64,000 nucleotides of DNA from Rhodeus uyekii. Lineage: Eukaryota; Chordata; Actinopteri; Cypriniformes; Acheilognathidae. Of the stretch, positions 1-11,060 are shown one piece after another. The translations under genes and the position numbers were made by a program. The stretch lies in the NCBI GenBank assembly GCA_037043235.1, contig JAWRVZ010000103.1:1961001-2025000 (forward strand), given 5' to 3'. Position 1 is the first letter of the stretch. Every line of letters begins with the position of its first letter. A model generated the notes under the pieces. The model searched no databases, was not told the DNA's origin, and worked only from the letters and a program-made list of their open reading frames with translations.

Positions 1-150
1 CTTGCCCGAGAGTGAACTGATTCCCTTGCCCGAGAGTGAACTGATTCCCTTGCCCGAGAGTGAACTGATTCCCTTGCCCGAGAGTGAACTGATTCCCTTG
101 CCCGAGAGTGAACTGATTCCCTTGCCCGAGAGTGAACTGATTCCCTTGCC
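1..150 (+). repeat. 24-bp minisatellite, about six units
   Basis: Tandem units of ttgcccgagagtgaactgat plus four bases repeat with almost no divergence from the window edge to about 150, then decay through 235. Each unit encodes eight residues. Confidence 0.9.
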
Positions 151-1651
151 CAAGAACGAACTTTGTGAACTCATTCCCCTGCCCGAGAGCGAACTTTGTG
201 AACTCAATCCCCTGCCCGAGAGCGTACTTTGTGAACTGATTCCCCTGGCCGCTCGCAGTGCACAGAGTCCCCTGGCCGCTCGCAGTGCACAGAGTCCCCT
301 GGCCGCTCGCAGTGCACAGAGTCCCCTGGCCGCTCGCAGTGCACAGAGTCCCCTGGCCGCTCGCAGTGAACTGGGTCCCCTGGCCGCTCGCAGTGAACTG
401 AGTCCCCTGGCCGCTCGCAGTGAACTGTGTCCCCTGGCCGCTCGCAGTGAACGGTGTCCCCAGGCCACCCACAATGAACCCCAGGCCTCCGTGGACCCCT
501 CCAGGCCCGACCTGCCACCGCCGGAGCTGCCGTGGCTCGACCCGCCGCCGCCGGAGCTGCCGTGGCCCGACTCGCCGCCGCCAGAGCTGCCGTGGCCCGA
601 CCCTCCAGCCTTCTGGGACCTTCCAGATCCTCCGCCAGACCTCCTAGACCTCCCAGACCCGCCATTAGATCTCCCAGATCCTCCAACCGATCTGCCAGAC
701 CTCCTAGATCTTCCACCAGACCTCCCAGATCCTCCGCCAGACCTCCTAGACCTCCCAGATCCGCCAGAGCTCCTAGAACTTCCAGACCCATCATCCGATC
801 TGCCAGACCTCCCAGATCTTCCGCCAGACCTCCCAGATCCTCCGCCAGACCTCCTAGACCTCCCAGATCCGCCAGAGCTCCTAGACCTTCCAGACCCATC
901 ATCCGATCTGCCAGACCTCCCAGATCTTCCGCCAGACCTCCCAGACCCGCCATCAGATCTGCCAGACCTCTCAGATCCTCTGCCAGCTCCGCCAGAGCTC
1001 CCATACCTGCCAGACCTCCTAGACCTCCCAGACCCACCATCTGATCTACCAGACCTCCCAGATCTTCCGCCAGACCTCCTAGACCTCCCAGACCCGCCAT
1101 CAGATCTGCCAGACCTCCCAGATCCTCTGCCAGCTCCGCCGGAGCTCCCATACCTGCCAGACCTCCTTGACCTCCCAGACCCACCATCCGATCTACCAGA
1201 CCTCCCAGATCTTCCGCCAGACCTCCTAGACCTCCCAGACCCGCCATCAGATCTGCCAGACCTCCCAGATCCTCTGCCAGCTCCGCCAGAGCTCCCATAC
1301 CTCCCAGGTCTTCAGCCAGACCTCCTAGACCTCCCAGAATCGCCACTAGATCTGTCAGACCTCCCAGACCCACCGCCTGCTCTGCCAGACCCGCCGGCTC
1401 TGCCGGACCCTCCCGACCCGCCGCCGGCTCTGCCGGACCCTCCCGACCCGCCGCCGGCTCTGCCGGACCCTCCCGACCCGCCGCCGGCTCTGCCGGACCC
1501 TCCCGACCCGCCGCCGGCTCTGCCGGACCCTCCCGACCCGCCGCCGGCTCTGCCGGACCCTCCCGACCCACCGCCGACTCCGCCGGACCCTCCTGTCTCG
1601 CCGGCCCCGCCGGACCCTCCAGATCTGCCAGCCTTGCTGGAACCCCCATGA
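2..1651 (+). CDS. Proline/leucine-rich repetitive reading frame in the 3' part of an LTR retrotransposon (5' end outside window)
   Basis: A single frame stays open from the window edge to a TGA at 1649-1651. The protein is low-complexity: about six PESELIPL octamers, about eight LAARSxxSP nonamers, then several hundred residues of LPDPP/LPDLL-type repeats and a run of ALPDPPDPPP decamers. No domain, signal peptide or catalytic motif is visible. It lies directly upstream of a purine tract and an LTR, which suggests the 3' internal region of an LTR retrotransposon. Whether it is translated is unknown. A frame can stay open here simply because every repeat unit is a multiple of three, and the opposite strand is also open (204-1649) for the same reason. 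I do not recognise the protein. Confidence 0.35.
   Translation: MPESELIPLPESELIPLPESELIPLPESELIPLPESELIPLPESELIPLPKNELCELIPLPESELCELNPLPESVLCELIPLAARSAQSPLAARSAQSPLAARSAQSPLAARSAQSPLAARSELGPLAARSELSPLAARSELCPLAARSERCPQATHNEPQASVDPSRPDLPPPELPWLDPPPPELPWPDSPPPELPWPDPPAFWDLPDPPPDLLDLPDPPLDLPDPPTDLPDLLDLPPDLPDPPPDLLDLPDPPELLELPDPSSDLPDLPDLPPDLPDPPPDLLDLPDPPELLDLPDPSSDLPDLPDLPPDLPDPPSDLPDLSDPLPAPPELPYLPDLLDLPDPPSDLPDLPDLPPDLLDLPDPPSDLPDLPDPLPAPPELPYLPDLLDLPDPPSDLPDLPDLPPDLLDLPDPPSDLPDLPDPLPAPPELPYLPGLQPDLLDLPESPLDLSDLPDPPPALPDPPALPDPPDPPPALPDPPDPPPALPDPPDPPPALPDPPDPPPALPDPPDPPPALPDPPDPPPTPPDPPVSPAPPDPPDLPALLEPP
245..470 (+). repeat. 27-bp minisatellite, about eight units
   Basis: Units begin ctggccgctcgcagtg and end with a variable piece followed by tcccc. 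The first four are identical and the later ones vary at the cacag/aactg positions. The unit length keeps the reading frame. Confidence 0.9.
605..1375 (+). repeat. Degenerate Pro-Asp/Leu codon repeat with a 147-bp higher-order unit
   Basis: Short cagacctccca-type blocks are arranged in larger units. The marker tgccagctcc occurs at 981, 1128 and 1275, a spacing of exactly 147 bp (49 codons), so three higher-order units are visible. Upstream of 980 the organisation is less regular. Confidence 0.8.
1384..1570 (+). repeat. 30-bp minisatellite, about six units
   Basis: Units of ctctgccggaccctcccgac plus cgccgccgg repeat nearly perfectly and encode ten residues each. Confidence 0.9.
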
Positions 1652-1870
1652 ACTTTATTTTTTTGGTGTTTTGATTTTTCTGTAAGTTGTTTTGGGTTTG
1701 CTTAAAGTTGTCCTGATGCCATAATGTTCTATGGGGTTTGCTTTTTGTTTTTTATAGTTTGCACTCCGGGTTCTCTGTCCTGTTCTGTCCTCCTCCAGGT
1801 CCCCCGCCCTCCTTCCCCTTGTTGTGCACTTCCCGGCGCGAGGCCGCGCCTACCGGGAGGGGGGGGGTAC

Positions 1871-2359
1871 TGTTACCATTTTGCCCTGGGTGTGGTGTTT
1901 TGTGGGCACTTCCTAGCTGTCGGGTCTTTGTCACTTCCTGGTTGTCTAGTCACTGTTAGTGGGTGTGTTGGTTATCACGTGGGTGTTGCCTCTCGTTTCC
2001 TCCCTGCACCTGTCTCGTCTCTAGTTCATTAGTGTGCCCCAGGTGATCGTCATCTCCTAGTGTATTTCACCCCTTGGCTTCCTCCCTGTCTTTGTCCGTG
2101 GTTAACGTTATGTGGTTGTGGTCCTGTCGCTGTTCCTTGTGGATATTCCCCTTCCGAGTTCTCCCCAGGTTTGCACACGAGGTGCCTATTATGTCTAAGT
2201 TTTAGTTAGTAGATATATGGAGTTTTGCACTACTAATGCCGCTTTTGTTTATATTTAAAGTGCTTTTGTTTCCGTTGTTAATAAAGTCATTCCTGAGTTT
2301 AGTTCTTGTCCTCGTCTCCGTGTTTGCGCTTCATCGCACAGTTACCCCCGAGCGTTACA
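1871..2359 (+). mobile_element. 3' LTR of the retrotransposon that carries the repetitive frame
   Basis: The segment begins TGTTACC and ends GCGTTACA, giving the short inverted TGTTAC/GTTACA ends typical of LTRs. A guanine-rich tract at 1856-1868 sits just upstream as a polypurine tract would. An AATAAAG polyadenylation signal lies at 2280. The 219 bases between the stop codon and the LTR look like untranslated retrotransposon sequence. The target duplication cannot be tested because the 5' end is outside the window. Confidence 0.75.
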
Positions 2360-2374
2360 TGTAGACACTACAAC

Positions 2375-2411
2375 ATATGTGGTTGGAACTTTATGAGTTC
2401 CAACCACATAT
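2375..2411. repeat. Perfect 16-bp hairpin with a 5-nt loop
   Basis: Arm 2375-2390 (atatgtggttggaact) is the exact reverse complement of 2396-2411, separated by ttatg. It lies 16 bp past the LTR end. Confidence 0.9.
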
Positions 2412-4284
2412 TTTTTGCTTTATTTAAAGTTGGTTATTCAGTTGTTCGATTTTAATTTGGCATTTACCATGAATGTAGCTAAGGTGATAGATATGAACCC
2501 AGAGCCAGTAACTTTTGCTTAATGTGGGAGCCAGGCTGGGTAATGGAGAGAGAAAGTCATTTTTCAGCATGGTCAAGTACTGCATTTAAATAGCCATTTT
2601 CTCTTCTGTAATTTCCAAGGCATTAAAATGGCTGACTGCTTCATTACTTGAGTAGAATCTGATCACTTCAGTAGGATGTATCTTACTGCTCTCCAGGGCA
2701 ATCTTCCAAATAATGGCGGAGAGGCCTATCTTTCTTTTGTTCCTATCTATTTCTCACTCTCTCTCACTTTAGTAGTCTCATTCCTTTACCTCACTAGACA
2801 AATGCAATCATGACATTTAAATGAATGAAGTTGGCCAGTGTAAGTATTACAGTAATTGGTTGTAAGTGAATAAATCTGAGATGGATACCTGCACTAAGCC
2901 GCTAAGCCGGTGGAAGATACTGTGGATGGAAGGTTACAACGTATGTTTGTCATACTGAGGCATTTCATATTGAGGATTGCTTGGTGCATTAAAGGAGCAG
3001 TTAAAAAATAAACATAAATATCATGTATATGTATGTATGTGCGCAGGCTGATGGGTCCTTAACACAACCTTCTGACAATCACATCGTTAACTACACTGAT
3101 TGGTTCGCATTGCATTTCCACAGGGCTTGACGTTTACTTTTTCCCAAGGAGCATATGTGCTCTTAAGTTGAAAAATGTATGAGTGTATTAACATTTTTTA
3201 GAGGAGCAACATGACAATATAACATTTTCATATCATTATAATGACTGAAGCTTTTATCATGGAATGTGGTATCATGTATTGAATATCTTTTCATCTGTAT
3301 TACTTGTTGACTTGTAATAATTGCCTTTTAATCATATAAGAATTTATCACTGGTTTTCCGTAACCAAATAGAAAACATATTAAAATAAGATGTTTTTTAT
3401 ACTATTTAAGATATTTTAGAAATTTTACTCACACTCATGCTCCTAAATGCATTTTTCAGTTCACACACATCTATTTTTAATTGCAAATGCCCCCTGCTGT
3501 AGACAGTGAGTTTGTTGTTCAACATTTAAAGAGTTGGTCAGTATTTGCTGTAGCATTCAGAGCTCCTCTGAAACTCTCCACCTTCCCCAGCTCCACTTGC
3601 ATAGATCTGATGAGGGTAATTTTTTATATGCTATTTGTGCTGCAGCAGGGAAGTCAGAATTGTCCAAAATTTAAGCCGCCATTCACTGATGTTATCTTAC
3701 CCTCCATTTAGTGTGGGCCAATCTTCGTAGTATGCTGGAGGTCTGACTGATTTCTGTCACCGCAAATGGCATCTCCTTCCCTCTCAAAACTATATTTACA
3801 CTATCCAATCTTTCCTTCAGTCATTCCATTTTTTTGTGGATTGTGGGGTTGACCATTCCAATTACTGCCACGAGCTTGTTCCTTCCAGCTCTCTCAAACA
3901 CAGCTGCTCTCACACTGGCCATTAGCATGCTGAGAGGGTCTCAGGCATGATAAAATTGCTGATTTATAGACTGGGATGAACATTAATCCCTGATTGCTCT
4001 GTAAATTGAGTCTTATGAAATGAATTATGTCCCAGCTCTGTAAGGGTGATAAAAAAGTCCCCTGACACTTCAGACACAAATGTGTAATGTGCTCCTAAAT
4101 ATGAAACTAATGTGCTCCTGACATGTAAAAAAATATCAGGAAGATGAAAAGAAAATTGATGTGCATGCAAAAAAGATATCCAGCTAGCAGAATATAGTCC
4201 ATATCTTGACCCGAGTTTAGTTACACCTGGACCACAAGTGATTTTTCAGAAGAATAAATAGAAGGAAAAAGAGAATCGGAAGCA
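2412..4284. other. No gene recognised; mostly AT-rich, possibly single-copy around 3480-3900
   Basis: I see no spliced exon, long coding frame or transposon end. The 3480-3900 block is less AT-rich than its surroundings and looks non-repetitive. It could be intronic or regulatory DNA of the downstream teneurin gene. Confidence 0.4.
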
Positions 4285-4310
4285 GTGTGTGTGTGTGTGT
4301 GTGTGTGTGT
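4285..4310 (+). repeat. (GT)n microsatellite
   Basis: About 13 uninterrupted GT units sit next to the TA at which the following Tc1-like end begins. Confidence 0.95.
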
Positions 4311-4313
4311 ATA

Positions 4314-4890
4314 CAGTGGTGTGAAAAAGAGTTTGCCCCGTTTCTAATTTTTTTTTTGCACGTTTATATATTAGTCAAAGATAACACAAGTAAACTTAAA
4401 ATGCAATTTTTAAATGAAGGTTGTTATTAAGGAAAAATAAAATCCAAACCTACATGACCTTGTGTAAACCTAATAACTGGTTGTGCCACCCTTAGCAGCA
4501 ACACCTGCAAATCAAGCGTATGCGATAACTTTCAGTGAATTGTTTACAGTGCTATGGAGGAATTTTGGCCCACTCATCTTGGCAGAATTGTTGTAATTCG
4601 GCCACATTGGAGGGTTTTTGGGCATGAACTGCATTTTTAAGGTCATACCACTGCATCGCAATAGGATTCAGGTCAGAACTTTGACTATGCTACTCCAAAG
4701 TCATTTTGATTTTCTTCAGCCATACAGAAGTTTGCTTCAGCTTGAAATCACAAACAGATGGGTGGACATTCTCCTTCAGGATTTTTTGTTAGACAGCAGA
4801 ATTCATGGTTCCATTTATCACAGCAAGTCATCCAGGTCCTGAAGCAACAAAACAGTCCCAGACCATCACACTACCACCACCATATTTTAC
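4314..4890 (-). mobile_element. Tc1-like DNA transposon fragment, one end plus part of the transposase
   Basis: The end cagtggtgtgaaaaagagtt preceded by TA, and the following sequence (tagtcaaagataacacaagt, then the transposase region on the minus strand), match a Tc1-like family I know from many fish genomes. The minus strand near 4861-4890 encodes the GGGSVMVW-type motif of Tc1 transposases. The frame is broken and the element stops where a SINE begins. A second copy of the same family is at 59440-59890. Confidence 0.75.
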
Positions 4891-5033
4891 ATTTACATTT
4901 ATCAGACGCTTTTATCCAAAACGACTTACATTGTATTCAAGAAACACAATGAATCAGTTCTTGCTTTCCCTGGTATCGAACCCATAACCTTGCCGTTGTA
5001 AGCTCCAATGCTCTACTGATTGAGCTATAGGAA
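4891..5033 (-). mobile_element. tRNA-derived SINE
   Basis: Read on the minus strand it has a tRNA-like head: an A-box-like tagctcaatcag (5014-5025) and a B-box-like ggttcgatacc (around 4972-4983). The tail contains the gtaagtc...tggataaaagcgtct segment common in teleost SINEs. The plus-strand copy at 53821-53970 is a clear relative. It separates the Tc1 fragment from DIRS sequence. Confidence 0.75.
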
Positions 5034-5044
5034 ATTTTTTCCTG

Positions 5045-6233
5045 AAATGTCCTGTCCCAGGCAGAGGGCTTGATAGCCCATCTTTGCCCAGAATTGTCAG
5101 AATCAGAAACCGAGATTGTTGAGATCATTATCCACTCCAAAGCTCCATCCAGGAGGAAACTTAATGCCTTGAAGTGGAGACTCTTCACATCTTGTTGCAG
5201 TGAGACGCAGTTGAACCCAGTTACCTGTCAGATTGGCACCGCACTGGAGTTCCTGAAGGACCGATTCACTGAAGGGTTATCCCCTTCTACCATGCATACC
5301 GTGTACTGGGTGGTATATCAATAGTTATACCCCTTAGTTACACATTTCCTCATTTCCTCCTCCTGGCTGAGGCCAGGAATATGTTCTAGGGCTCTGGCCT
5401 GGGATCTGTCTCTGGTGCTCCAGAGCTTATCTCAGGCCCCCTTCGAACCTATAGAGGAGATACCCATTACATTTTTTATGTTAAAATATTTCTCCTCGCT
5501 ATCGCTTCTATTAAGAGGATTGGAGATCTTCATGCTCTATCAGTTGCCCCATCGTACCTGGAATTTGCCGCGGGTATGTCCACAGAGTTGCCACAGAGAT
5601 GCCCTTAGACTGAGCAGTTGTTTGTGGCCTCGGCTTCTAAACTAACTATGAGCAGGTAGATAATTGAGACTATCTCCCTGGCTTATAAGTTGGCTGGACA
5701 ACCTTCTCCTATGGTGGTTCATGCCAACTTCACTTTCTCTAAAGCTCTTATTGCAGGAAAATATCTCGCTGATGTTTGTGATGCGGCAGACTGGGCCAGT
5801 TAGACCTCAAATCCGCTCGGGGAACTCGGATACTAACGTAGTGAGCTACGTTTCAATCAGCAGGCCTTTGTCACTGTGTTGGCATTCTCATTCCCCTAGT
5901 CATCCTGATGCAGCGCAAGCTCCCTTGAAAGGGAACGTCTCAGGTTAGGTATGTAACCCTAAGAGGGAACGAGACACTGTGTCATTCTGCCACGTCTTCT
6001 ACATGCCTGCTGGGAGCCTTACTTCAGACACTTGTGTAGCTGCCGCTTCTGGTTTCCAGTGCACATTCAACCTCCTGGTTCATGATGTCATCATTCTGCG
6101 ACATGCATTCACACTCGATTGACTCAATAGTGCTTCACAAGACAATACTCCAAAGCGTTCCCTAGCATTCCGACGCAGCGTCTTGTTCCCTCTTCAGGGA
6201 ACTAGGGTTACATACATAATCTGAGATATTATG
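5045..6233 (+). pseudogene. Degenerate DIRS element: tyrosine recombinase remnant and terminal repeat
   Basis: Translations in several frames align with the recombinase encoded at 29600-30678: an SKAPSRRKLNALKWRLFT-like N-terminal stretch, a QSLSQAPFEPIEEI core, an RGLEIF/RIGDLHALS box and a KYLADVCDAADWAS stretch near the active site. The HxxR box has lost its arginine and stops and frameshifts occur throughout. From about 5920 the non-coding terminal repeat follows, with paired cagggaac/gttccct blocks ending near 6233. It is dead, and the divergence suggests it is old. Confidence 0.8.
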
Positions 6234-6239
6234 TTTTGT

Positions 6240-6380
6240 GTTTGAGTGTGGGCAGCACTCGTCGTCCGTGAGTAGCTTCTGCCATTACTTTTATTTTGTT
6301 GTTGTTTGTTTTTGAATTAAAGTTGTTGAACGTTCACTGGTTCCCGCCTCATTCTTTCCTGAACTTCATAGTTCGTCACA
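6240..6380 (+). mobile_element. LTR 3' remnant of the same family as the solo LTR at 41309-41602
   Basis: The sequence aattaaagttgttgaacgtt, then ggttcccgcctc, and the end gttcgtcaca align with the reverse complement of the left end of the 41309-41602 LTR. Only the tail is present and there is no target duplication. Confidence 0.5.
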
Positions 6381-6775
6381 AAAACTAATTAGGAAATCAG
6401 GCAAACATGAAAAGGTCAAAAATAGTGAAAATGAGACTATTACAGGACATAACCGTTACAGCATACACCATGAAAAGTGCATTTAATGGTTTCACATGAA
6501 TTATAACTACATACTGTACAATAAACAAGAATGTTATTCAGTGTATCTGGCATTTGTTGGCATCTGTCATTAAATTCTTCCTAGCATGCACTAGCATTAA
6601 AATATTTGGGATACATAAGATGTTTTTGTTGTTGTTGAAAAGGATTCATTGAGTTGATCAAAAGTAACAGGAAAGACATTTATAATGTAAATAATTATAT
6701 TTCAAATAGGTTATTTTTCTCACATATTCCACATTAATAATTAAAATAAATAGATAATAATAAACATTTATAATA

Positions 6776-6999
6776 CAGTGGAACCCACTTCTCTCGAGCT
6801 CGTTTAACTCGCCAACCCTATTATGTCTGCGTTTTTGAAGTGGAACCGCCAAATTCCCTCATTGTCTTAGCATTTTATTATCGGTTATGTCGCCGAACCC
6901 TCGAGAAATTTCAAGCACATGTTAATATTTTGCCCCATATTGGTTTTTGTTTATCTCGATCATCGGTTATCTTGACGCTTTTTGGCAAACCCCTAGGTT
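6776..6999 (+). mobile_element. Short MITE with TA target site, 'cagtggaaccc' family
   Basis: It begins TA-cagtggaacccact and shares the ctcgccaaccctattatgtc, tggaaccgcc and tatcttgacgcttttt blocks with the longer copies at 36099-36643 and, inverted, 13864-14806. The right end is decayed. The TA target and terminal sequence suggest a Tc1/mariner-pogo class non-autonomous element. Confidence 0.7.
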
Positions 7000-7014
7000 T
7001 GTAATATGTAATAA

Positions 7015-7235
7015 TACATATTTCTTGACCTTGAGACTTGATTTCTGAAGGATCATGTGACTGAATACTGGAGTAATGATGCTTAAAATTCAGATTTGCC
7101 ATCACAGAAATACATTACATTTTAAAATATATTAAAATAGAAAACTGTTATTTTAAATTTTACTAATATTTCACAATATTACAGTTTTTACTTTATTTTG
7201 TATCAAATAAATCCAACCTTTGTGGTTAAAAGCGA
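7015..7235 (+). repeat. Abundant cyprinid-type interspersed repeat
   Basis: The blocks tgaaggatcatgtgac, ctggagtaatgatgc, ttttaaaatatattaaaata and tttcacaatattac recur inverted at 43330-43590 and directly at 50410-50790. I recall this repeat as common in carp-like fish genomes and 3' UTRs. Confidence 0.65.
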
Positions 7236-8129
7236 CAGAACTACAATTACAATTGTCCAGTTATAGAGTTTGTATTGTAAATTTTTAACATTGTTTCTTT
7301 GTATCTGGGAATAGTCTTCAAATTTAGTCAAACATTGTCCACACATTGTTGTATTTTGTGGGGGTCTTGATTTTATAGAATTTTTAAACAGCATTTGAGC
7401 TGAAGCCAAATGAGCTTGAAGTGCCTGCTGTTTACCTCAAGCCGCTGGTGTCATCCGCTTAACGTATAACTGTGGCTTCTTTGAAAGTTCATGAGCACTT
7501 TAATGAGACATCATGAGCCGGCACACATACTTTAGAATTTTAAGCTGTCAGAAGATAAAAAGCAGAATAATGTTATCTTTTTAAAAGTATTGTTAATGTA
7601 TTTTACTCCCGAGATCCTTCAATCCTCTGTTTGGAGGAGAGCAATTAAAAGCCAAAGATTGTCAAATGTTACATTTATTGTCACAAAAGAATCAGTATTC
7701 ATTAACACCATTCATCATTTTCACATTTTTTAGAACACAACATAATTAAAAAAGTTAATTAGTTAAGTATAGGTCTTTATTTCATGAATCAAGTCTACTG
7801 CAAATCATCAAGACATGCAATTTCAATTAGCTCAACTCAGAAAGAGAGTGTGAAATGTGATGTTTTCTTCTTCTTGCCAATTAAGGTCAAGCTTATTCAA
7901 AGAAGAAGTCATGTCACATTTCACACTCTGATCAGTGTGATTTAAAAAAAAAAAAATATATATATAAACGTTTTTCCAGAAGGATTGATAAAATAAAAAC
8001 CAGAAGTTGTTTAATGTCAGCCAATCAGATTAGAGCTTGTGAGACTAGGAAAAAACTTTTTGTTTCATTTATTAGATTACTTCATTTATGCAGGCTTTTT
8101 CTCAATTGCTTTATCCTATTTATACATAT
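7236..8129. other. No gene seen; contains an imperfect hairpin at 7845-7929
   Basis: The stretch is AT-rich and holds no coding frame or splice structure that I can defend. The arms agagtgtgaaatgtga (7845-7860) and 7914-7929 are exact reverse complements, with further imperfect pairing of the ttcttctt/aagaagaa blocks inside. Confidence 0.5.
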
Positions 8130-9197
8130 TGTCACGCCGTCACAGCACTAGGACTCTTATTTGTCTTCATTATGTCACATGTTCCTTTGTTTCAGTTTCT
8201 CCTGCCATTCATTTGTCTGAAGTGTTTCAATTGTTACCAAGGCTATATTGCAGGTCCTGCCGCCTCCAGCCTCGTCTGTGTTCGAGGATCCCATAGCTCT
8301 GCCTTCAGCCTCGATCTGTACTTTCCACCTCGGCCCATCGACCTGTCTGCTCAGTCCTGGCACCTCCCACCCTCGGCTCCACCAGCAACCCTCGACCTGG
8401 CAGATACACCGGCTTCCCTCATCCCAACGGCTTCCCTCAGTCAGTCGTCACTACACTATCACCGCGGACTTGCAAGACATCCACTACGCTCCATCCCTCC
8501 ACCCTTATGGCTGCAGTGGGCTCCTCCTTCCCTTCGGCTCCGCGCCGGTCCTCGGTCACACTGGCTCTGCCCCAGTCCTCGGCTGCACTGGCTCCTCTTC
8601 AGGTGCTCGCCCCCTCGCCTTCGCCTTGGTCTCCTTAGCCAGCGGCGACAGTTGGGTCAGTCATATCACCCTGGTTCCTCCCTCCGTCGACTCCACAGTG
8701 GGCACTCTGGGTCTATTGCTTCGACCTTCCTCCTCCATGGCCAACGGGATCTCGTCGTCCCATCACCATCCCGTCTGTCCTCCTCCGGAGCCGCCCCTGC
8801 ATCAGCCCCTTTCTCCAGCTCTTCACAGTCTCCTCTTCCTCACCAACTCATCTTCATGGCGCAAGGACGCGCCTTCTGGGAGGGGGGCGTTATGTCACGC
8901 CGTCACAACACCAGGACTCTTATTTTGTCTTCATTCAGTCACATGTTGCTTTGTTTCAGTTTCTCCCGCCACTCATTTATTATGATGGGCACTAATCATA
9001 ACAACTGTTTGTTATTTGTTCATCACCGTATGTGTATTCAGGTTCCTTCATCAGTTTGTCGATTGTTGTTGTTTGTGTTTGCTACGCTCTTTGTGTAAGA
9101 CACTGCTGTTACTGCTACCCACTATATTTGTGGATACCTTTTTGTTTTCATTAAAATATTTTTGATCTCTTCATCATTGTCGTCTGGTTTTGTGACA
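8130..9197 (+). mobile_element. Internally deleted LTR retrotransposon with CATAT target duplication
   Basis: An intact 3' LTR (8893-9197, TGTCACGCC...TTTTGTGACA) is preceded by a guanine-rich polypurine tract at 8880-8887. The first ~90 bp of the same LTR recur at 8130-8218, then internal sequence begins. The five bases CATAT flank the element exactly (8125-8129 and 9198-9202). The internal region has long open but repetitive Ser/Pro/His-rich frames with no gag or pol domain. The structure says one insertion followed by deletion of most of the 5' LTR and the coding region. Confidence 0.85.
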
Positions 9198-9202
9198 CAT
9201 AT

Positions 9203-10635
9203 ACTATGACTATATATTAACCTTAACAAGAAAAAGTATGTATTTTATAGGATTCACGTAGTCTTTACCTGAAGTAGGCGGTATGAGTCATTGTCACTGC
9301 ACTGTTTTTATAACAAAACTAACGGTCAGTTTTAAGTTTTATCTACATCACTGCATGTCTATGGTGCTTTTGTAGTTTTATCTTTTTGAACTGTATCAAG
9401 AGAATAGGTTGAATGTTGTGGCAGCGAGATCCTACATTCAACACTTGTTGCTATGGTAATGGGACGTCTTGAAGGTTTCACCACTTCTTCCTACAAATAA
9501 CCCTATGGAAATGGTAGAAGTGAGATGAAAACGCTGAAACTCTGTGTCAAAACTGTTGTCAAACCCATCACATATTTCAAACACACATTGTAGCTCAAGG
9601 ACATGCTTTCCTTTGATTTCCTTTTCGGATTACTCAGTAGATTGATGAGCTGTTTGATGAGCCGGCTGTTTGTGTGTATTTGTGCTATGAGTCATTTTTG
9701 TCCTTTGGGTAAAAGCGAGGGATGCCACAGAGACAGTAATAAGTAGAGACAGATAAAATGTGCTAACAATACATGTAACTAGCAGCAGTGAAAAAACTTG
9801 ATTTAGTACTTATTTGATTTACTTGTTTGATTGTACTTACAGAATTGATTTCATGAACCACTTATTCATTTTTATATTTGTTCATGCTGCTTTATAAGAT
9901 CTTATTTCGTCAAATGTGCTTGCATATGTGAATGCTTAATGTGTGTGTTTGCATGTTTCAGGCAGATCGTCAGCCTGTGCGTTAGTGGTGGGGATTTTTT
10001 ATTGACTCTGTTTGCAGGTTACATAGCTATGCCAGTACGTGGCAAGTGGTTCAATGATTTACTCATAAAAACATTCAACCAACCATTTTTCAACAACTCT
10101 TATTTGTTCAGGAAGTAAGTGACTGTCTTTTTGATTGAGTCAATGAATCATTTGCATAAAAATTCATTTAAAAACACAGATTTATTCTGGAGTTAAAGAA
10201 GTAGCCATCTTTATAATTGAGTCATTCACTCTGAAATTCATCAGTTCATTTGTTCAACACAAACCTATTCAGCCTACACCCATAACAACAAAACAAAAAA
10301 ACAACAACAACATCAACAAAAGCACTATTGTGTGTTTACAGACTCGACTCTTTATTCTTTGTTGGGTTTATTCTGAGCTGTATTCGTTGAAATTGAAAAA
10401 TAAACAGTATTTGGTTTTCTAAGTATTCTAAAGTATTAACTTCTTACTCAGTATTAACTTGCTATATATAATGTTATATTACTGAGCTTCTTTTATACTT
10501 GTATGGTGTAAAAGCAACAAATCACTCAGCAAAAAGAAGCTATGTATAAAAAAAACAAATTATTTATTACTAATCTTCTTGACCTAAAAGTGGATCTCTG
10601 CTTTTCATAAAAAATGATTAGTTAGGTATGTGTGA
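9203..10635. other. No gene recognised
   Basis: AT-rich, non-repetitive-looking sequence without a defensible exon or element end. Confidence 0.4.
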
Positions 10636-11060
10636 TCACTTCCCACACTGGCTCCATTCTCCTACCAAACCTCCTCTAACCCACGTTTCATTCCCAATCG
10701 TGTACAATATTTCTGACATCCTTGTGAACAATCTATAGTGTTTATTCGATTGAAGACCTAATTGGAGTGAAAAGTGCCATGGCCTAGGCTGTGGATTAGC
10801 TAGGCTTTGTGTCCGGAGCCAAGTTTGGACCACATCCAGTCAATCATCTGTTACTGAACGTGAGGATAGTGCCGAGAGCTGGACTCACGCCAGTGGCTTT
10901 TTACTTAGGGACTCCATCAATATCAGGCCTGGCAGATCCTGCAGCTCTAATTCACTCTCTCCCTTTGCTGCAGAACAAGCCTGACCTGTTTAATCAGGGG
11001 GAGCCTGGTCAGCGTGTATATCTGCATCTGCTAATGCTTGTCTCCTGACTAAAGTGCTGT
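10636..11060. other. Single-copy-looking block, candidate non-coding conserved sequence
   Basis: This ~400-bp stretch has balanced composition in an AT-rich setting and no repeat relatives in the window. It contains two short opposite open frames (65 and 79 codons) with no recognisable domain. Regulatory sequence of the flanking host gene is one possible explanation, but conservation cannot be judged from one sequence. Confidence 0.25.

Noticed and set aside
204..1649. 481-codon glycine-rich frame on the minus strand over the minisatellite
   Set aside because: It is the mirror of a repeat whose unit length is a multiple of three. It has no recognisable domain, and the LTR context is on the plus strand.
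8088..9098. 336-codon Ser/Pro/His-rich frame
   Set aside because: It runs through an LTR stump, internal retrotransposon sequence and the 3' LTR, with overlapping frames equally open. No gag or pol motif.
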